In this document: positions 40,082 through 48,447 of the stretch, in pieces
Numbering within the stretch: the first letter of the stretch is position 1
Layout of the letters: the number at the start of each line of letters is the position of its first letter
Source: JAGPUQ01 sp050250395
GTDB taxonomy: Bacteria > Pseudomonadota > Gammaproteobacteria > Pseudomonadales > Porticoccaceae
Direction of reading: 5' to 3'
Assembly: GCA_050250395.1 (NCBI GenBank)
Contig: JBFWOQ010000001.1
Coordinates: 1 to 64,000, forward strand
DNA: 64,000 bases
Made by a program: the position numbers and the translations under genes
The notes under the pieces: model-generated
The model's input: the letters and a program-made list of their open reading frames with translations, nothing else
What the model was told of the DNA's origin: nothing
Database searches by the model: none

Positions 40082-42346
40082 ATGTCCGACCCGACCGCCA
40101 TCGAGCCTGCCGCATTCGACCCCAATTTCGAGTCGCGGCCACTGCGCCAGTTCGCCGAGAAGGCATACCTCGACTACTCGATGTATGTGATTCTCGACCG
40201 CGCGCTGCCCAGCGTCTGCGACGGCCTCAAGCCGGTGCAACGGCGCATCGTCTACGCCATGAGCGAACTCGGTCTGGCCGCCACCGCCAAGTTCAAGAAA
40301 TCCGCGCGCACCGTGGGCGATGTGATCGGCAAGTTCCACCCCCACGGCGACGGCGCCGCCTACGAAGCCATGGTGCTGATGGCGCAGCCGTTCTCCTACC
40401 GCTATCCGCTGGTCGAAGGCCAGGGCAACTGGGGCTCGCCGGACGACCCCAAATCCTTCGCCGCCATGCGCTACACCGAGTCGCGGCTGTCGGCCTTCGC
40501 CGACCTGCTGCTCGCCGAACTGGGCCAGGGCACGGTGGACTGGCAGCCCAATTTCGACGGCACCCTCGAAGAACCCAGGGTACTGCCCGCCCGGGTGCCC
40601 AACATCCTGCTCAACGGCGGCAGCGGCATCGCGGTGGGCATGGCGACCGACATCCCGCCGCACAATCTGCGCGAGGTGGCCGCCGCCTGCATCCGCCTGC
40701 TGGAACAGCCCGACGCCGGCGTCGCCGAACTCTGCGAACACATCCAGGGGCCGGATTTTCCCACCGCGGCCGAGATCATCTCACCGCGCGCCGACATTCT
40801 CGCCATCTACCAGACTGGGCGCGGCTCGGTGCGCGCGCGCGCCGTCTGGCAGGTCGAAGATGGCGAGATCCTGGTCACCGCCCTGCCCTACCAGAGCTCG
40901 CCGGCGCGCATCCTCGAACAGATCGCCGCGCAGATGCAGGCGCGCAAGCTGCCGATGGTCGCGGACCTGCGCGACGAATCCGATCACGAAAATCCCACCC
41001 GGCTGGTGATCGTGCCGCGCTCCAACCGCGTCGACACCGATGCGCTGATGAGCCACCTGTTTGCGAGCACCGATCTCCAGCGCAGCTACCGCGTCAATCT
41101 GAATCTGATCGGCCGCGACGGCCGGCCCGCGGTCAAGCCTCTGCACCGGATTCTCGGCGAGTGGCTCGATTTCCGCCTCGCCACCGTGCGCCGGCGCCTC
41201 GAACACCGTCTGGAAAAAGTCGAAGCGCGACTGCATCTGCTGGCGGGCTACCTGATCGCCTACCTCAACATCGATGAAATCATCGCCATCATCCGCACCG
41301 AGGAGCAGCCGCGCGCGGAACTGATACGTCGCTTCGGCCTCACCGAGATTCAGGCCGACGCCATTCTCGATCTGCGCCTGCGCCAGCTCGCCAAACTCGA
41401 AGAAATAAAAATCCGCACCGAACAGGATGAACTCGGCGCCGAACGCAAACAGCTGCAAGCCACGCTCGGTTCCGAGCAGCTTTTGAAAAAACTGATCCGC
41501 GATGAACTGACGGAGATCGCGGAAAAATTCGGCGACCCGCGCCGGGCGCCCCTGGTCGCGCGCCCCGAAGCCGCCGTGTTCCGCGAAGACGAACTGGTCA
41601 GCGCCGAAGCGGTGACCGTGGTGCTGTCCCGCATGGGCTGGATTCGCGCCGCCAAGGGCCATGAAGTCGACGTCGAAAACCTGAGCTACAAATCCGGCGA
41701 CGGCTTCCTCGCCGCCGCGCTGGGCCGCGCCAACCAGGCGGCCGTGCTGCTCGACACCAGCGGACGCGCCTACTCGCTGCAAGCCCACAGCCTGCCCTCG
41801 GCGCGCGGCCAGGGCGAGCCCGCCACCGGCCGCCTCAACGCGCCTTCGGGCGCGCTGTTCTGCGGGCTGGCCATGGGCACCGACGACCAGCGCATCCTGC
41901 TCGCCACCGATGCCGGTTACGGCTTTATCGCCCGGCTCGGCGATCTGCAAACCAAGAACCGCGCCGGCAAACAGGTGCTGACCGTGCCCGAGTGCAGCCA
42001 GGTGCTGCCACCGCTGCCGGTGACGCCATCCGCCACCGCATTGGTCGCCGCCATCAGCAACGAAGGCCGCCTGCTCGTGTTCCCCCTCGCGGAACTGCCG
42101 GAACTCGCGCGCGGCAAGGGCAACCGCATCATCAACATTCCGAGCGCGCGGGCACAGAGCCGGGAGGAGTTCATGGTCGCCGCGCTGGTAGTCGACAGCC
42201 GTCAAGAGCTGGTGCTGCATGCCGGCAAGCGTCATATCGCCATCCCCTATCGCGACCTCGAACACTATCGCGGCGAACGCGGCCGCCGTGGCAACAAACT
42301 GCCGCGCGGTTTGCAGAAGGTGGAGCGCGCGGAGGTGCGGGGCTGA
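40082..42346 (+). CDS. parC: DNA topoisomerase IV subunit A
   Basis: 754-residue breakage-reunion subunit. It has the winged helix FHPHGDGAAYEAMVLMAQ, the catalytic tyrosine in AAMRYTESRL (about residue 130), GIAVGMATDIPPHN, and a C-terminal beta-pinwheel that lacks a GyrA box. At the residue equivalent to E. coli ParC Ser80, the best-known quinolone-contact residue, this protein has glycine (residue 91); the Glu84 equivalent is kept. Other residues look normal. The last 47 or so codons lie in a segment perfectly duplicated downstream (42204-42729). Confidence 0.96.
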   Translation: MSDPTAIEPAAFDPNFESRPLRQFAEKAYLDYSMYVILDRALPSVCDGLKPVQRRIVYAMSELGLAATAKFKKSARTVGDVIGKFHPHGDGAAYEAMVLMAQPFSYRYPLVEGQGNWGSPDDPKSFAAMRYTESRLSAFADLLLAELGQGTVDWQPNFDGTLEEPRVLPARVPNILLNGGSGIAVGMATDIPPHNLREVAAACIRLLEQPDAGVAELCEHIQGPDFPTAAEIISPRADILAIYQTGRGSVRARAVWQVEDGEILVTALPYQSSPARILEQIAAQMQARKLPMVADLRDESDHENPTRLVIVPRSNRVDTDALMSHLFASTDLQRSYRVNLNLIGRDGRPAVKPLHRILGEWLDFRLATVRRRLEHRLEKVEARLHLLAGYLIAYLNIDEIIAIIRTEEQPRAELIRRFGLTEIQADAILDLRLRQLAKLEEIKIRTEQDELGAERKQLQATLGSEQLLKKLIRDELTEIAEKFGDPRRAPLVARPEAAVFREDELVSAEAVTVVLSRMGWIRAAKGHEVDVENLSYKSGDGFLAAALGRANQAAVLLDTSGRAYSLQAHSLPSARGQGEPATGRLNAPSGALFCGLAMGTDDQRILLATDAGYGFIARLGDLQTKNRAGKQVLTVPECSQVLPPLPVTPSATALVAAISNEGRLLVFPLAELPELARGKGNRIINIPSARAQSREEFMVAALVVDSRQELVLHAGKRHIAIPYRDLEHYRGERGRRGNKLPRGLQKVERAEVRG

Positions 42347-42729
42347 TATGCCCGGCTGGCGCCATCAGCCTGGTGTTTGGGTGGCGCGGATTGGAAGAGT
42401 GTGGCGGGGCACAATCCAGGTTGAGGACCGTCGGGAACAACTGTGGTAGCTTTAACCGCTTGTTTAAGAGCTGGTGCTGCATGCCGGCAAGCGTCATATC
42501 GCCATCCCCTATCGCGACCTCGAACACTATCGCGGCGAACGCGGCCGCCGTGGCAACAAACTGCCGCGCGGTTTGCAGAAGGTGGAGCGCGCGGAGGTGC
42601 GGGGCTGATATGCCCGGCTGGCGCCATCAGCCTGGTGTTTGGGTGGCGCGGATTGGAAGAGTGTGGCGGGGCACAATCCAGGTTGAGGACCGTCGGGAAC
42701 AACTGTGGTAGCTTTAACCGCTTGTTTAA
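42204..42729 (+). repeat. Perfect 262-bp tandem duplication over the parC 3' end
   Basis: Bases 42204-42465 are repeated without a mismatch at 42466-42727 (plus two shared bases). The unit holds the end of parC with its stop and about 120 bases beyond. The second copy of the coding part has no start. Junctions carry AAGAGCTGG and TTTAAAAGCC. A recent slippage or recombination event, or an assembly artefact, would explain it. Confidence 0.9.
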
Positions 42730-42919
42730 AAGCCTCAGACAGCGGCTGGCGGGCATCGTGGCATGTCGAAGAGCGGCGATGGAGAGTGCAAGTGACTGTT
42801 CAAAGAACACCTTCGGTCGAAGGGTTGCCAGATCCGGCATACACGCACCCGGCAAGGCTCGTGCGGGATATGCGGAAATCTTCCGTGTTTAAATACGGAA
42901 GATTTCCAGATACTCAATG
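42728..42919. other. Spacer with strong hairpin before integron cassette
   Basis: Between the duplicated segment and the cassette no gene is seen. GGAAATCTTCCGT (42874-42886) and ACGGAAGATTTCC (42895-42907) form a perfect 13-bp hairpin with an 8-base loop. No T-run follows, so it is a weak terminator candidate or the remnant of a recombination site. Confidence 0.5.
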
Positions 42920-43394
42920 TTATGCGTAAAGGAGAATTGAACAAATGAACCGTCATCCCGTAGAGCTTCAAATCGAGAAGGCTGACAAAGCTATTGTTGC
43001 TGAAGATTTTGAGTTACTCATGGGTATTTACACTGATGATGCGATATTAGTTGTTGAACCAGGACGAAACGCAGTCGGCAAAGTTCAAATTCGTAAAGCG
43101 TTTGAAGCCATAGCAACATATTTCAAAAACGGGTTACAAGTGGAGCAAAATGGCATGGTGGTTCTTGAGTCTGGTGATACGGCTTTGGTGTTGGCAAACA
43201 CGGCTATATCCGGTCCCGACTTCCCTTCCACAGAGCGCAAAGCAACTTACGTATTTAATAAATCACCGAGCGGTGATTGGCTTTGCTCTATTGATAATTC
43301 ATATGGTCATGAAGTTATTGGCACATACGCATAACAAAGCGCTCGTTCGGACGCAAACTACGCTGCGCTTCGTTTGCGCCGCACAGCTTGGTCG
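42920..43394 (+). mobile_element. Integron gene cassette without integrase (CALIN-like)
   Basis: The cassette begins in GTTATGC (42919-42925) and ends in the G of GTTAGGC (43394-43400). It carries one gene with its own ribosome-binding site and an attC site. The start heptamer is exactly complementary to GCATAAC, which opens the attC, as expected for a cassette that was once a circle. No intI gene lies in the window. Confidence 0.8.
42945..43334 (+). CDS. SnoaL/DUF4440-like cassette protein
   Basis: 129-residue protein of the NTF2-like fold (VELQIEKADKAIVAEDFELL, YTDDAILVVEPGRNAVGK, ATYVFNKSPSGDWLCSIDNS). It is the usual DUF4440/SnoaL pattern, with no signal peptide. The gene is AT-rich compared with its surroundings and has an AAAGGAG site 10 bases before the ATG. 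Its stop lies inside the first heptamer of the attC site, typical of integron cassettes. The function is unknown. Many cassette proteins of this fold are thought to be small enzymes or ligand-binding proteins. Confidence 0.85.
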   Translation: MNRHPVELQIEKADKAIVAEDFELLMGIYTDDAILVVEPGRNAVGKVQIRKAFEAIATYFKNGLQVEQNGMVVLESGDTALVLANTAISGPDFPSTERKATYVFNKSPSGDWLCSIDNSYGHEVIGTYA

Positions 43395-43400
43395 TTAGGC
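43329..43400 (+). other. attC recombination site
   Basis: 72 bases from GCATAAC (43329) to GTTAGGC (43394-43400). Inside are AAGC...GCTT arms and the near-perfect hairpin arms GGACGCAAAC and GTTTGCGCC, giving the folded single-strand structure that integron integrases recognise. The upstream gene's TAA stop is within the first heptamer. Confidence 0.85.
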
Positions 43401-43417
43401 GGCAAGGAGAATTTTGA

Positions 43418-43903
43418 GTGAACTGGAATACCTTGGCAGCTATTGGACAAATCGTCAGCGCCCTCGCGGTCGTCATCACCTTGGTTTATATTGCAATTCA
43501 AGTCCGCCACGCTCGCGAATCGCAACGAGCCGACGCCATTAGAACCAACCGAACAGAAAGAAGAGACTTCTTTACCGCAGCAAGAGATTCGCAATTCATG
43601 CCGCTCATTCTCGCGAAGCTACAACGCGCAGAGTCGTTGGATCCGGAAGAGCAGATCCGCTTAATGCATCACAATGCGGCTCTGTGGGGGCTGCTTTATT
43701 CGGAATGGATTTCAGACCAATTAAAACTTCCAGGGCCTTACTCCACAGATCACAAAGCACGATTAGAGTTCGCCCTAAATTCCCCCGGAATGATCAAATG
43801 GTTCGATAAATACGGTCGACGTCTTTACCCTGCGGAGTTCGTATCGCAAGTGGAACAAGAAATTCAGCAATTTCGAGAAGTGGCCCAAAATGCAGGATCA
43901 TAA
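43418..43903 (+). CDS. Cassette-like membrane-anchored protein, unknown
   Basis: 161-residue protein with one N-terminal membrane helix (LAAIGQIVSALAVVITLVYIAIQ) followed by a basic, helical cytoplasmic part (RESQRADAIRTNRTERRDFF, then EEQIRLMHHNAALWGLLYSE). This type is common among environmental integron cassettes and has no assigned function. The GTG start has an AAGGAG site and follows the GTTAGGC cassette boundary by 17 bases, so this was probably the second cassette of an array. Its own attC, which should open with GCCTAAC, is not seen. The stop codon falls at the start of REP-like repeats, so the cassette end is lost. Confidence 0.78.
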   Translation: MNWNTLAAIGQIVSALAVVITLVYIAIQVRHARESQRADAIRTNRTERRDFFTAARDSQFMPLILAKLQRAESLDPEEQIRLMHHNAALWGLLYSEWISDQLKLPGPYSTDHKARLEFALNSPGMIKWFDKYGRRLYPAEFVSQVEQEIQQFREVAQNAGS

Positions 43904-44137
43904 AGGGGTCAAGTCTTGACACAGAGCATAAAGAAGAAATTAAAGGGGTCAGGTCTTGACATATTAATGCCTTACCTCCCTTGCTGGTGATATGCCAAGA
44001 CTTGACCCCTTTATGCTTGACCCCTTTATGTACTTGTTTGGACATTAGAGCGCTTGGCAAGGAATATAGGGGTCAGGTCTTGACATATCAATGCCTTACC
44101 TCCCTTGCTGGTAATATGCCAAGACTTGACCCCTTTA
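43901..44137. repeat. REP-like palindromic repeats
   Basis: Two 70-base imperfect palindromes (43944-44013 and 44068-44137) share GGGGTCAGGTCTTGACATAT at one end and ATATGCCAAGACTTGACCCC at the other, with the same inner phrase TGCCTTACCTCCCTTGCTGG. A half copy lies at 43901-43922 and another TTGACCCCTTTATG at 44017-44030. They look like REP elements or remnants of a small transposable repeat. No transposase is nearby. The stretch 43904-44247 holds no gene. Confidence 0.8.
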
Positions 44138-44247
44138 TGTATTTGCGGACGTATGGATTCCCGCTGAAGCCTGCCCCCGACTCCGATCGGGGGCGGGAAT
44201 GACGAATAAATCAGCGCTTCCTTAGGTTCTTGCCAAACGAGGTGATA

Positions 44248-45177
44248 ATGGACCATTACATCGCACTGACGCTCGGCATCCTGTGCGCTGGCATGGGAGG
44301 CGAGCTTTTTGTCAGAGGCTCGGTAGGACTTGCCGGGCTGACGAGAATTTCGCCTGGCGTTGTGGGCGCAACCGTCGCGGCCTTTGCGACATCCAGTCCC
44401 GAATTGTCGGTGTCGATCAGCTCGGCATTGGCAGGGGAGCCGCAGATCGCGCTGGGAGATGCGCTGGGAAGCAACATCGTGAATGTGGCATTGATCCTGG
44501 GGCTTGCCTTGGCGATTTCCGGCATTCAAAGCCCCCGCAACAGCGTCAAACGCGATCTGCCGGTGGCCGTTTCGATACCGGTGGTAACAGGCGTCCTTTT
44601 CCTGGATGGCGTACTGTCCCGAATCGACGGCGCGCTGATGCTCTGCATGTTCTTGGTATGGCTGGTCGCCACGGTCCTCGAAGCACGAAAGCAGCGCAGC
44701 GCTACCAGCGAGGTCATTGGCGAGCATTCGAAGTGGCTGATCTTCGTGTCCTGCACGACTGGACTGGCGTTTCTTGTTGTCGCCGGAAAGCTGATCGTTG
44801 TTGGCGCCCGGGAAATTGCCGTTTCATTTGGAATCAGCGAGTTCGTGATTGGCGCAACAATCGTCGCCATTGGGACTTCCGTTCCAGAACTTGCCACCAC
44901 AGTCATCGCCAAGCTTCGCGGGCACGACGAGATCGGCCTCGGAACGGTCCTTGGCAGCAACATCCTGAACGGGATATTCATTATCGCAATTGCAGCATTG
45001 ATACATCCCATTACAGTTCCGTTACGGGATATTGCCGCCACACTGGTCTTCGGGGTTTTGGCCGTGGTATTTGTCATTCCACCGACACACGGGTTCATAG
45101 AGCGAAGGCGAGGCGTATTGCTGATTTCCTTGTATATTGGCTATCTCGTCACCGTGTTGCAGAGCGGCGCCATGTAA
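44248..45177 (+). CDS. Calcium/sodium antiporter family protein (YrbG type)
   Basis: 309-residue membrane protein with ten helices. It has the two inverted alpha-repeats of CaCA exchangers: GATVAAFATSSPELSVSIS with ALGSNIVNVALILG, and GATIVAIGTSVPELATTVI with LGSNILNGIFIIAI. Both carry the conserved Glu and the SSPE/SVPE motif for ion binding. It probably exchanges Na+ or H+ for Ca2+ or K+ across the inner membrane. The start at 44248 has a GAGGTG site 4 bases upstream. It is the first intact gene after the cassette and REP region. Confidence 0.9.
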   Translation: MDHYIALTLGILCAGMGGELFVRGSVGLAGLTRISPGVVGATVAAFATSSPELSVSISSALAGEPQIALGDALGSNIVNVALILGLALAISGIQSPRNSVKRDLPVAVSIPVVTGVLFLDGVLSRIDGALMLCMFLVWLVATVLEARKQRSATSEVIGEHSKWLIFVSCTTGLAFLVVAGKLIVVGAREIAVSFGISEFVIGATIVAIGTSVPELATTVIAKLRGHDEIGLGTVLGSNILNGIFIIAIAALIHPITVPLRDIAATLVFGVLAVVFVIPPTHGFIERRRGVLLISLYIGYLVTVLQSGAM

Positions 45178-45305
45178 CCAGACGCTCGACCGGACGCGCT
45201 TGGCGCGGCAATCGGCTCTGCGCGGCAATCGGCTTGGCGCCTGGACCCCACGACAAAGCACCGTTTGAACAGGCCTTCCTTAACGCTTAACGCTGGAGCA
45301 ACGAA

Positions 45306-45926
45306 ATGCGCAAATTATGGGCAACCCTGGCTGTACTGCTCACGTTCAGTCTTTCCGGCTGCGGCTACAACAGCCTGCAGCGCAACGACGAGCAGGTCAC
45401 GTCGAGCTGGTCCGAAGTCGTAAACCAGTATCAGCGCCGCGCGGATCTGATTCCCAATCTGGTCAATACGGTAAAAGGCTTCGCTGCCCAGGAAAAAGAG
45501 GTGTTGCTGGGCGTCACCAATGCCCGCGCCAAAATCGGCAGCATCCAGGCGACCCCGGAGCTGATCAATGACCCGGAGGCCTTCGCCAGATTCCAGGCTG
45601 CGCAAGGCGAACTCTCGGGCGCGCTGTCCCGACTGCTGGTGGTGTCCGAAAACTATCCGCAATTGAAATCCGATGCCAACTTCCGCGATTTGCAGGCCCA
45701 ACTGGAAGGCACCGAAAACCGCATTACCGTCGCGCGCAACCGCTACATCAAGGCGGTGCAGGAATACAACGTGACGGTACGCTCCTTCCCCTCCAATTTG
45801 ACGGCAAAGCTGTTCGGCTTTCAGGTCAAGCCGAATTTCACGGTGGAAAACGAGCAGGAAATTGCCCGGCCGCCGAGTGTCGATTTCAGCGCGCCGCCCG
45901 CCAAGCCACAAGGCGCGACGCAGTGA
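45306..45926 (+). CDS. lemA: LemA-family lipoprotein
   Basis: 206-residue protein with a lipoprotein signal (LTFSLSGCGYNS, lipobox cysteine at residue 19). The LemA helical bundle follows (YQRRADLIPNLVNTVKGFAA, LLGVTNARAKIG, ENRITVARNRYIKAVQEYN) and the typical C-terminal motif FQVKPNFTVENEQE. LemA proteins are membrane-anchored coiled-coil proteins often encoded with TPM-domain proteins, as here. They are linked to envelope stress and two-component control in some bacteria, but the molecular role is unknown. The next gene overlaps or abuts its stop. Confidence 0.92.
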   Translation: MRKLWATLAVLLTFSLSGCGYNSLQRNDEQVTSSWSEVVNQYQRRADLIPNLVNTVKGFAAQEKEVLLGVTNARAKIGSIQATPELINDPEAFARFQAAQGELSGALSRLLVVSENYPQLKSDANFRDLQAQLEGTENRITVARNRYIKAVQEYNVTVRSFPSNLTAKLFGFQVKPNFTVENEQEIARPPSVDFSAPPAKPQGATQ

Positions 45927-45931
45927 CAGCA

Positions 45932-46795
45932 ATGAACAGACCATGGGGGTCTTTGCTCGCGGTGACGCTGGCCTTGACCCTGTGCTGGTCTTTCCTGGTC
46001 CGTGCGGAAATCGCGGTGCCGCCCTTGCGCGGTCATGTCACCGACCAGACCGCCACGCTGACGCCGGCGCAACAGTCGGCTCTGGAGCAGACCCTGCAAG
46101 CCTTCGAGGCAAGAAAGGGCAGCCAGATCGCGGTGCTGATGGTGCCCACCACGGCGCCGGAAACGATCGAGCAATATTCCCTGCGCGTGGCGGAACAATG
46201 GAAGCTGGGCCGCAAGCAAGTGGATGACGGCGCGATTCTGGTCGTCGCCAAGGACGACCGCGCGCTGCGCATCGAAGTGGGCTACGGCCTCGAAGGCGCG
46301 CTCAACGACGCCACCAGCAAGCGCATCGTCAGCGACATCATCGTGCCGCGCTTCCGGCAGGGCGATTTTGCGGGCGGCATCGCTGCCGGAGTCGACCGGA
46401 TGATCCGCGTCATCGACGGCGAACCCCTGCCGGAACCTGGCCGGCGTGAGGCGGGCGCAACGCCGGGCATTCAGCAATATCTTCCGGTGATTTTCATCCT
46501 GGCGCTGGTGGTGGGCGGATTTCTGCGCGCGGTACTGGGCAGCTTTCCCGGCGCGCTCGCCACCGGCGGCATCGTGGCGGTGATCGCCTGGCTGTTGGTC
46601 GGAACCCTGGCGATCGGCTTGATCGCGGGCGTAATCGCGTTTCTGTTTACGCTGTTCGGAGGCGGCATGGGCGGTCCGCGGGGAGGATTCGGCCGCGGTG
46701 GCTTCGGTGGCGGGCTTGGGGGCGGGCTTGGGGGCGGCGGCTTCAGCGGCGGCGGTGGCGGCTTCGGTGGCGGCGGCGCGTCGGGGCGATGGTGA
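45932..46795 (+). CDS. TPM-domain membrane protein (YgcG family)
   Basis: 287-residue protein. It has a signal peptide (LLAVTLALTLCWSFLVRAE), a periplasmic TPM domain (about residues 30-150: HVTDQTATLTPAQQSALEQT, DDGAILVVAKDDRALRIEVG, RIVSDIIVPRFRQGDFAGG) and two or three membrane helices. The C-terminal tail is very rich in glycine (GGGFGGGGASGRW). LemA plus two TPM proteins is a conserved trio. A start at 45923 (GTG) overlapping the LemA stop is also possible. I prefer the ATG at 45932 because the signal peptide then begins correctly. Confidence 0.9.
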   Translation: MNRPWGSLLAVTLALTLCWSFLVRAEIAVPPLRGHVTDQTATLTPAQQSALEQTLQAFEARKGSQIAVLMVPTTAPETIEQYSLRVAEQWKLGRKQVDDGAILVVAKDDRALRIEVGYGLEGALNDATSKRIVSDIIVPRFRQGDFAGGIAAGVDRMIRVIDGEPLPEPGRREAGATPGIQQYLPVIFILALVVGGFLRAVLGSFPGALATGGIVAVIAWLLVGTLAIGLIAGVIAFLFTLFGGGMGGPRGGFGRGGFGGGLGGGLGGGGFSGGGGGFGGGGASGRW

Positions 46796-46797
46796 CT

Positions 46798-47295
46798 ATG
46801 GACATCAAACGCATTGCCCGACATGTGCTGATGACCCCCCGGCAGGTAAGACGGACTTTCCCCCGTCCGGCCTTGACCGCGATTGAACAGGCAATCAAGG
46901 CGAGCGAGACGACGCACCTCGGGGAGCTGCGTTTTGTCGTGGAGGGCGCGCTGGACGGCATGTCGTTGTGGCGGGGCCAATCCGCACGCGAACGCGCCAT
47001 CGACGTGTTTTCACAATGGCGAATCTGGGATACCGAGCACAACAACGGCGTGCTGATCTATGTGTTGCTGGCCGACCGGGATGTCGAGATTGTTGCCGAT
47101 CGCGGCATTCACGCCAGGGTGGGCACGCGGGAATGGGAAACCATCTGCCGCGCGATGGAGGCCGCTTTTGCCCAGGGAGATTACGAAGGCGGCGTGGTCG
47201 GCGGCATTCGCGCGGTGTCGCAGCATCTGACGAAACATTTCCCCGCTACCGGCGCGGGTCGCAATGAGTTGCCGGACAGGCCGGTGGTGCTATAG
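46798..47295 (+). CDS. Second TPM-domain protein
   Basis: 165-residue protein consisting of a single TPM domain without signal peptide or membrane helix: RPALTAIEQAIKASETTHLG, HNNGVLIYVLLADRDVEIVA, REWETICRAMEAAFAQGDYEG. It is translated 2 bases after the first TPM protein and completes the LemA-TPM-TPM operon. A start at 46789 overlapping the upstream gene is also possible. The function of these soluble TPM proteins is unknown. Partnership with the membrane-bound TPM protein is inferred from operon structure. Confidence 0.88.
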   Translation: MDIKRIARHVLMTPRQVRRTFPRPALTAIEQAIKASETTHLGELRFVVEGALDGMSLWRGQSARERAIDVFSQWRIWDTEHNNGVLIYVLLADRDVEIVADRGIHARVGTREWETICRAMEAAFAQGDYEGGVVGGIRAVSQHLTKHFPATGAGRNELPDRPVVL

Positions 47296-47345
47296 CTGAC
47301 AGCTCAATCCATCGTGCCATCGTGGCCGACGCTGGTGCCGCGACC

Positions 47346-47540
47346 TTAGCTGGCCTGCGTCGGCCAGCGCGAAAATGCGACCACGTAGAGCACCACCAGA
47401 TTGACCACCGGCACCAACATCAGCAGGGATAGCCAGGGCGAGAAGCCGGCCTTGGCAAAGATTGTCCAGAATGGCGGCAGGATCAGCGCGATCCAGACCC
47501 CTACCCACAGCAGGTGGGCGAAATAAAATTCATGCATCAT
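47346..47540 (-). CDS. Small two-helix membrane protein
   Basis: 64-residue protein made almost entirely of two hydrophobic helices (FAHLLWVGVWIALILPPFW and LSLLMLVPVVNLVVLYVVAF) with a short polar C-terminus, WPTQAS. It resembles small conserved membrane proteins of unknown role. The coding potential is decent and the frame has a sensible start, but there is no partner and no clear family. It lies on the minus strand downstream of the Hsp20 gene, separated from it by the heptanucleotide repeat, which would sit in its upstream region. Confidence 0.6.
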   Translation of the reverse strand: MMHEFYFAHLLWVGVWIALILPPFWTIFAKAGFSPWLSLLMLVPVVNLVVLYVVAFSRWPTQAS

Positions 47541-47624
47541 CGCAAAACCCCCTTGTCACGGAATGCTTGCGCTGACCGCGCACCGACCGTGCCGGGGCGC
47601 CGTGGCGTCCCGGCGTGGCCTGCG

Positions 47625-47716
<92 letters not shown>

Positions 47717-48232
47717 CTACTTGACGCTGATCTTGTGCCGCTTGGTGGCTTTCAACTTGGGCAGGGTCAATTCCAGGACGCCGTCCTTGAAGCTCGCCGT
47801 CGCCTTGGCGCCATCGACCGCGGCCGGCAGGGCAATGGTGCGACTGAAACTGCCGTGCGAGATTTCACAACGGTAATAGTCGCCTTTTTCCTCTTTCTCT
47901 TCCTTGCGCGTCTCGCCCTTGATGGTGACGCTGTCGTCGCCGACCGAAATGTCGATGTCCTTCTTGTCGACGCCCGGAATCTCGGCCTTCACCACCACTT
48001 CGCTATCGCGGTCGAGCACATCCACCTTGGGCGCTTTCAATTCCGGCAGCGCCAATTCGGGAAATGCCGGCCAGTCCAGGTGCCAGGGCCGCATCCAGTT
48101 GCGGCGCAGGAACTGATCGAACAGGCGCTCCATCTCCTCGAACGGGCGGAGGGTCCACATCGGAGCGGCTTTTTGCACTTCCTGCTTCTTGGTTGCTTCC
48201 TGTACTTCCTGTTTCTCGTTTGCTTCGGTCAC
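47717..48232 (-). CDS. Hsp20-family small heat-shock chaperone
   Basis: 171-residue small heat-shock protein. The N-terminal part is rich in Glu/Lys/Gln (EANEKQEVQEATKKQEVQ), then comes the phrase RPFEEMERLFDQFLRR and the alpha-crystallin domain (VDVLDRDSEVVVKAEIPGVD to DGVLELTLPK, with the ELTLPK motif). The C-terminal anchor is short (HKISVK). I chose the GTG at 48232 because GAGGAG lies 7 bases upstream. The ATG ten codons earlier would place that site inside the gene. It binds unfolding proteins without ATP and passes them to chaperonins, and a GroEL-like gene lies upstream on the same strand. Confidence 0.93.
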   Translation of the reverse strand: MTEANEKQEVQEATKKQEVQKAAPMWTLRPFEEMERLFDQFLRRNWMRPWHLDWPAFPELALPELKAPKVDVLDRDSEVVVKAEIPGVDKKDIDISVGDDSVTIKGETRKEEKEEKGDYYRCEISHGSFSRTIALPAAVDGAKATASFKDGVLELTLPKLKATKRHKISVK

Positions 48233-48447
48233 GGTGAGTCTCCTCGTCAATGTGAAGAACACGGATAGTGCATCCCAACTTTATGGCAATACACCAATAC
48301 AACACCAATGCGCGACGGCTGTAAAAACCGCCTCTCGACCAGCCGCCGCATCGCTCGATATCGGGCCAATCGACCGAACGTTCAAGCAGCCTGGGCGCCG
48401 GGGTCGGACCGGGGCTTGATGTGCATCAAGCCCAGGAGTGAAAGCGC

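Noticed and set aside
42874..42907. attI site or Rho-independent terminator
   Set aside because: The hairpin has no T-run and no integron integrase is near. It is recorded only as a hairpin of unknown role.
43901..44137. CRISPR-like repeats behind the cassettes
   Set aside because: Only two palindromic units with different spacing and no cas genes. REP-like elements fit better.
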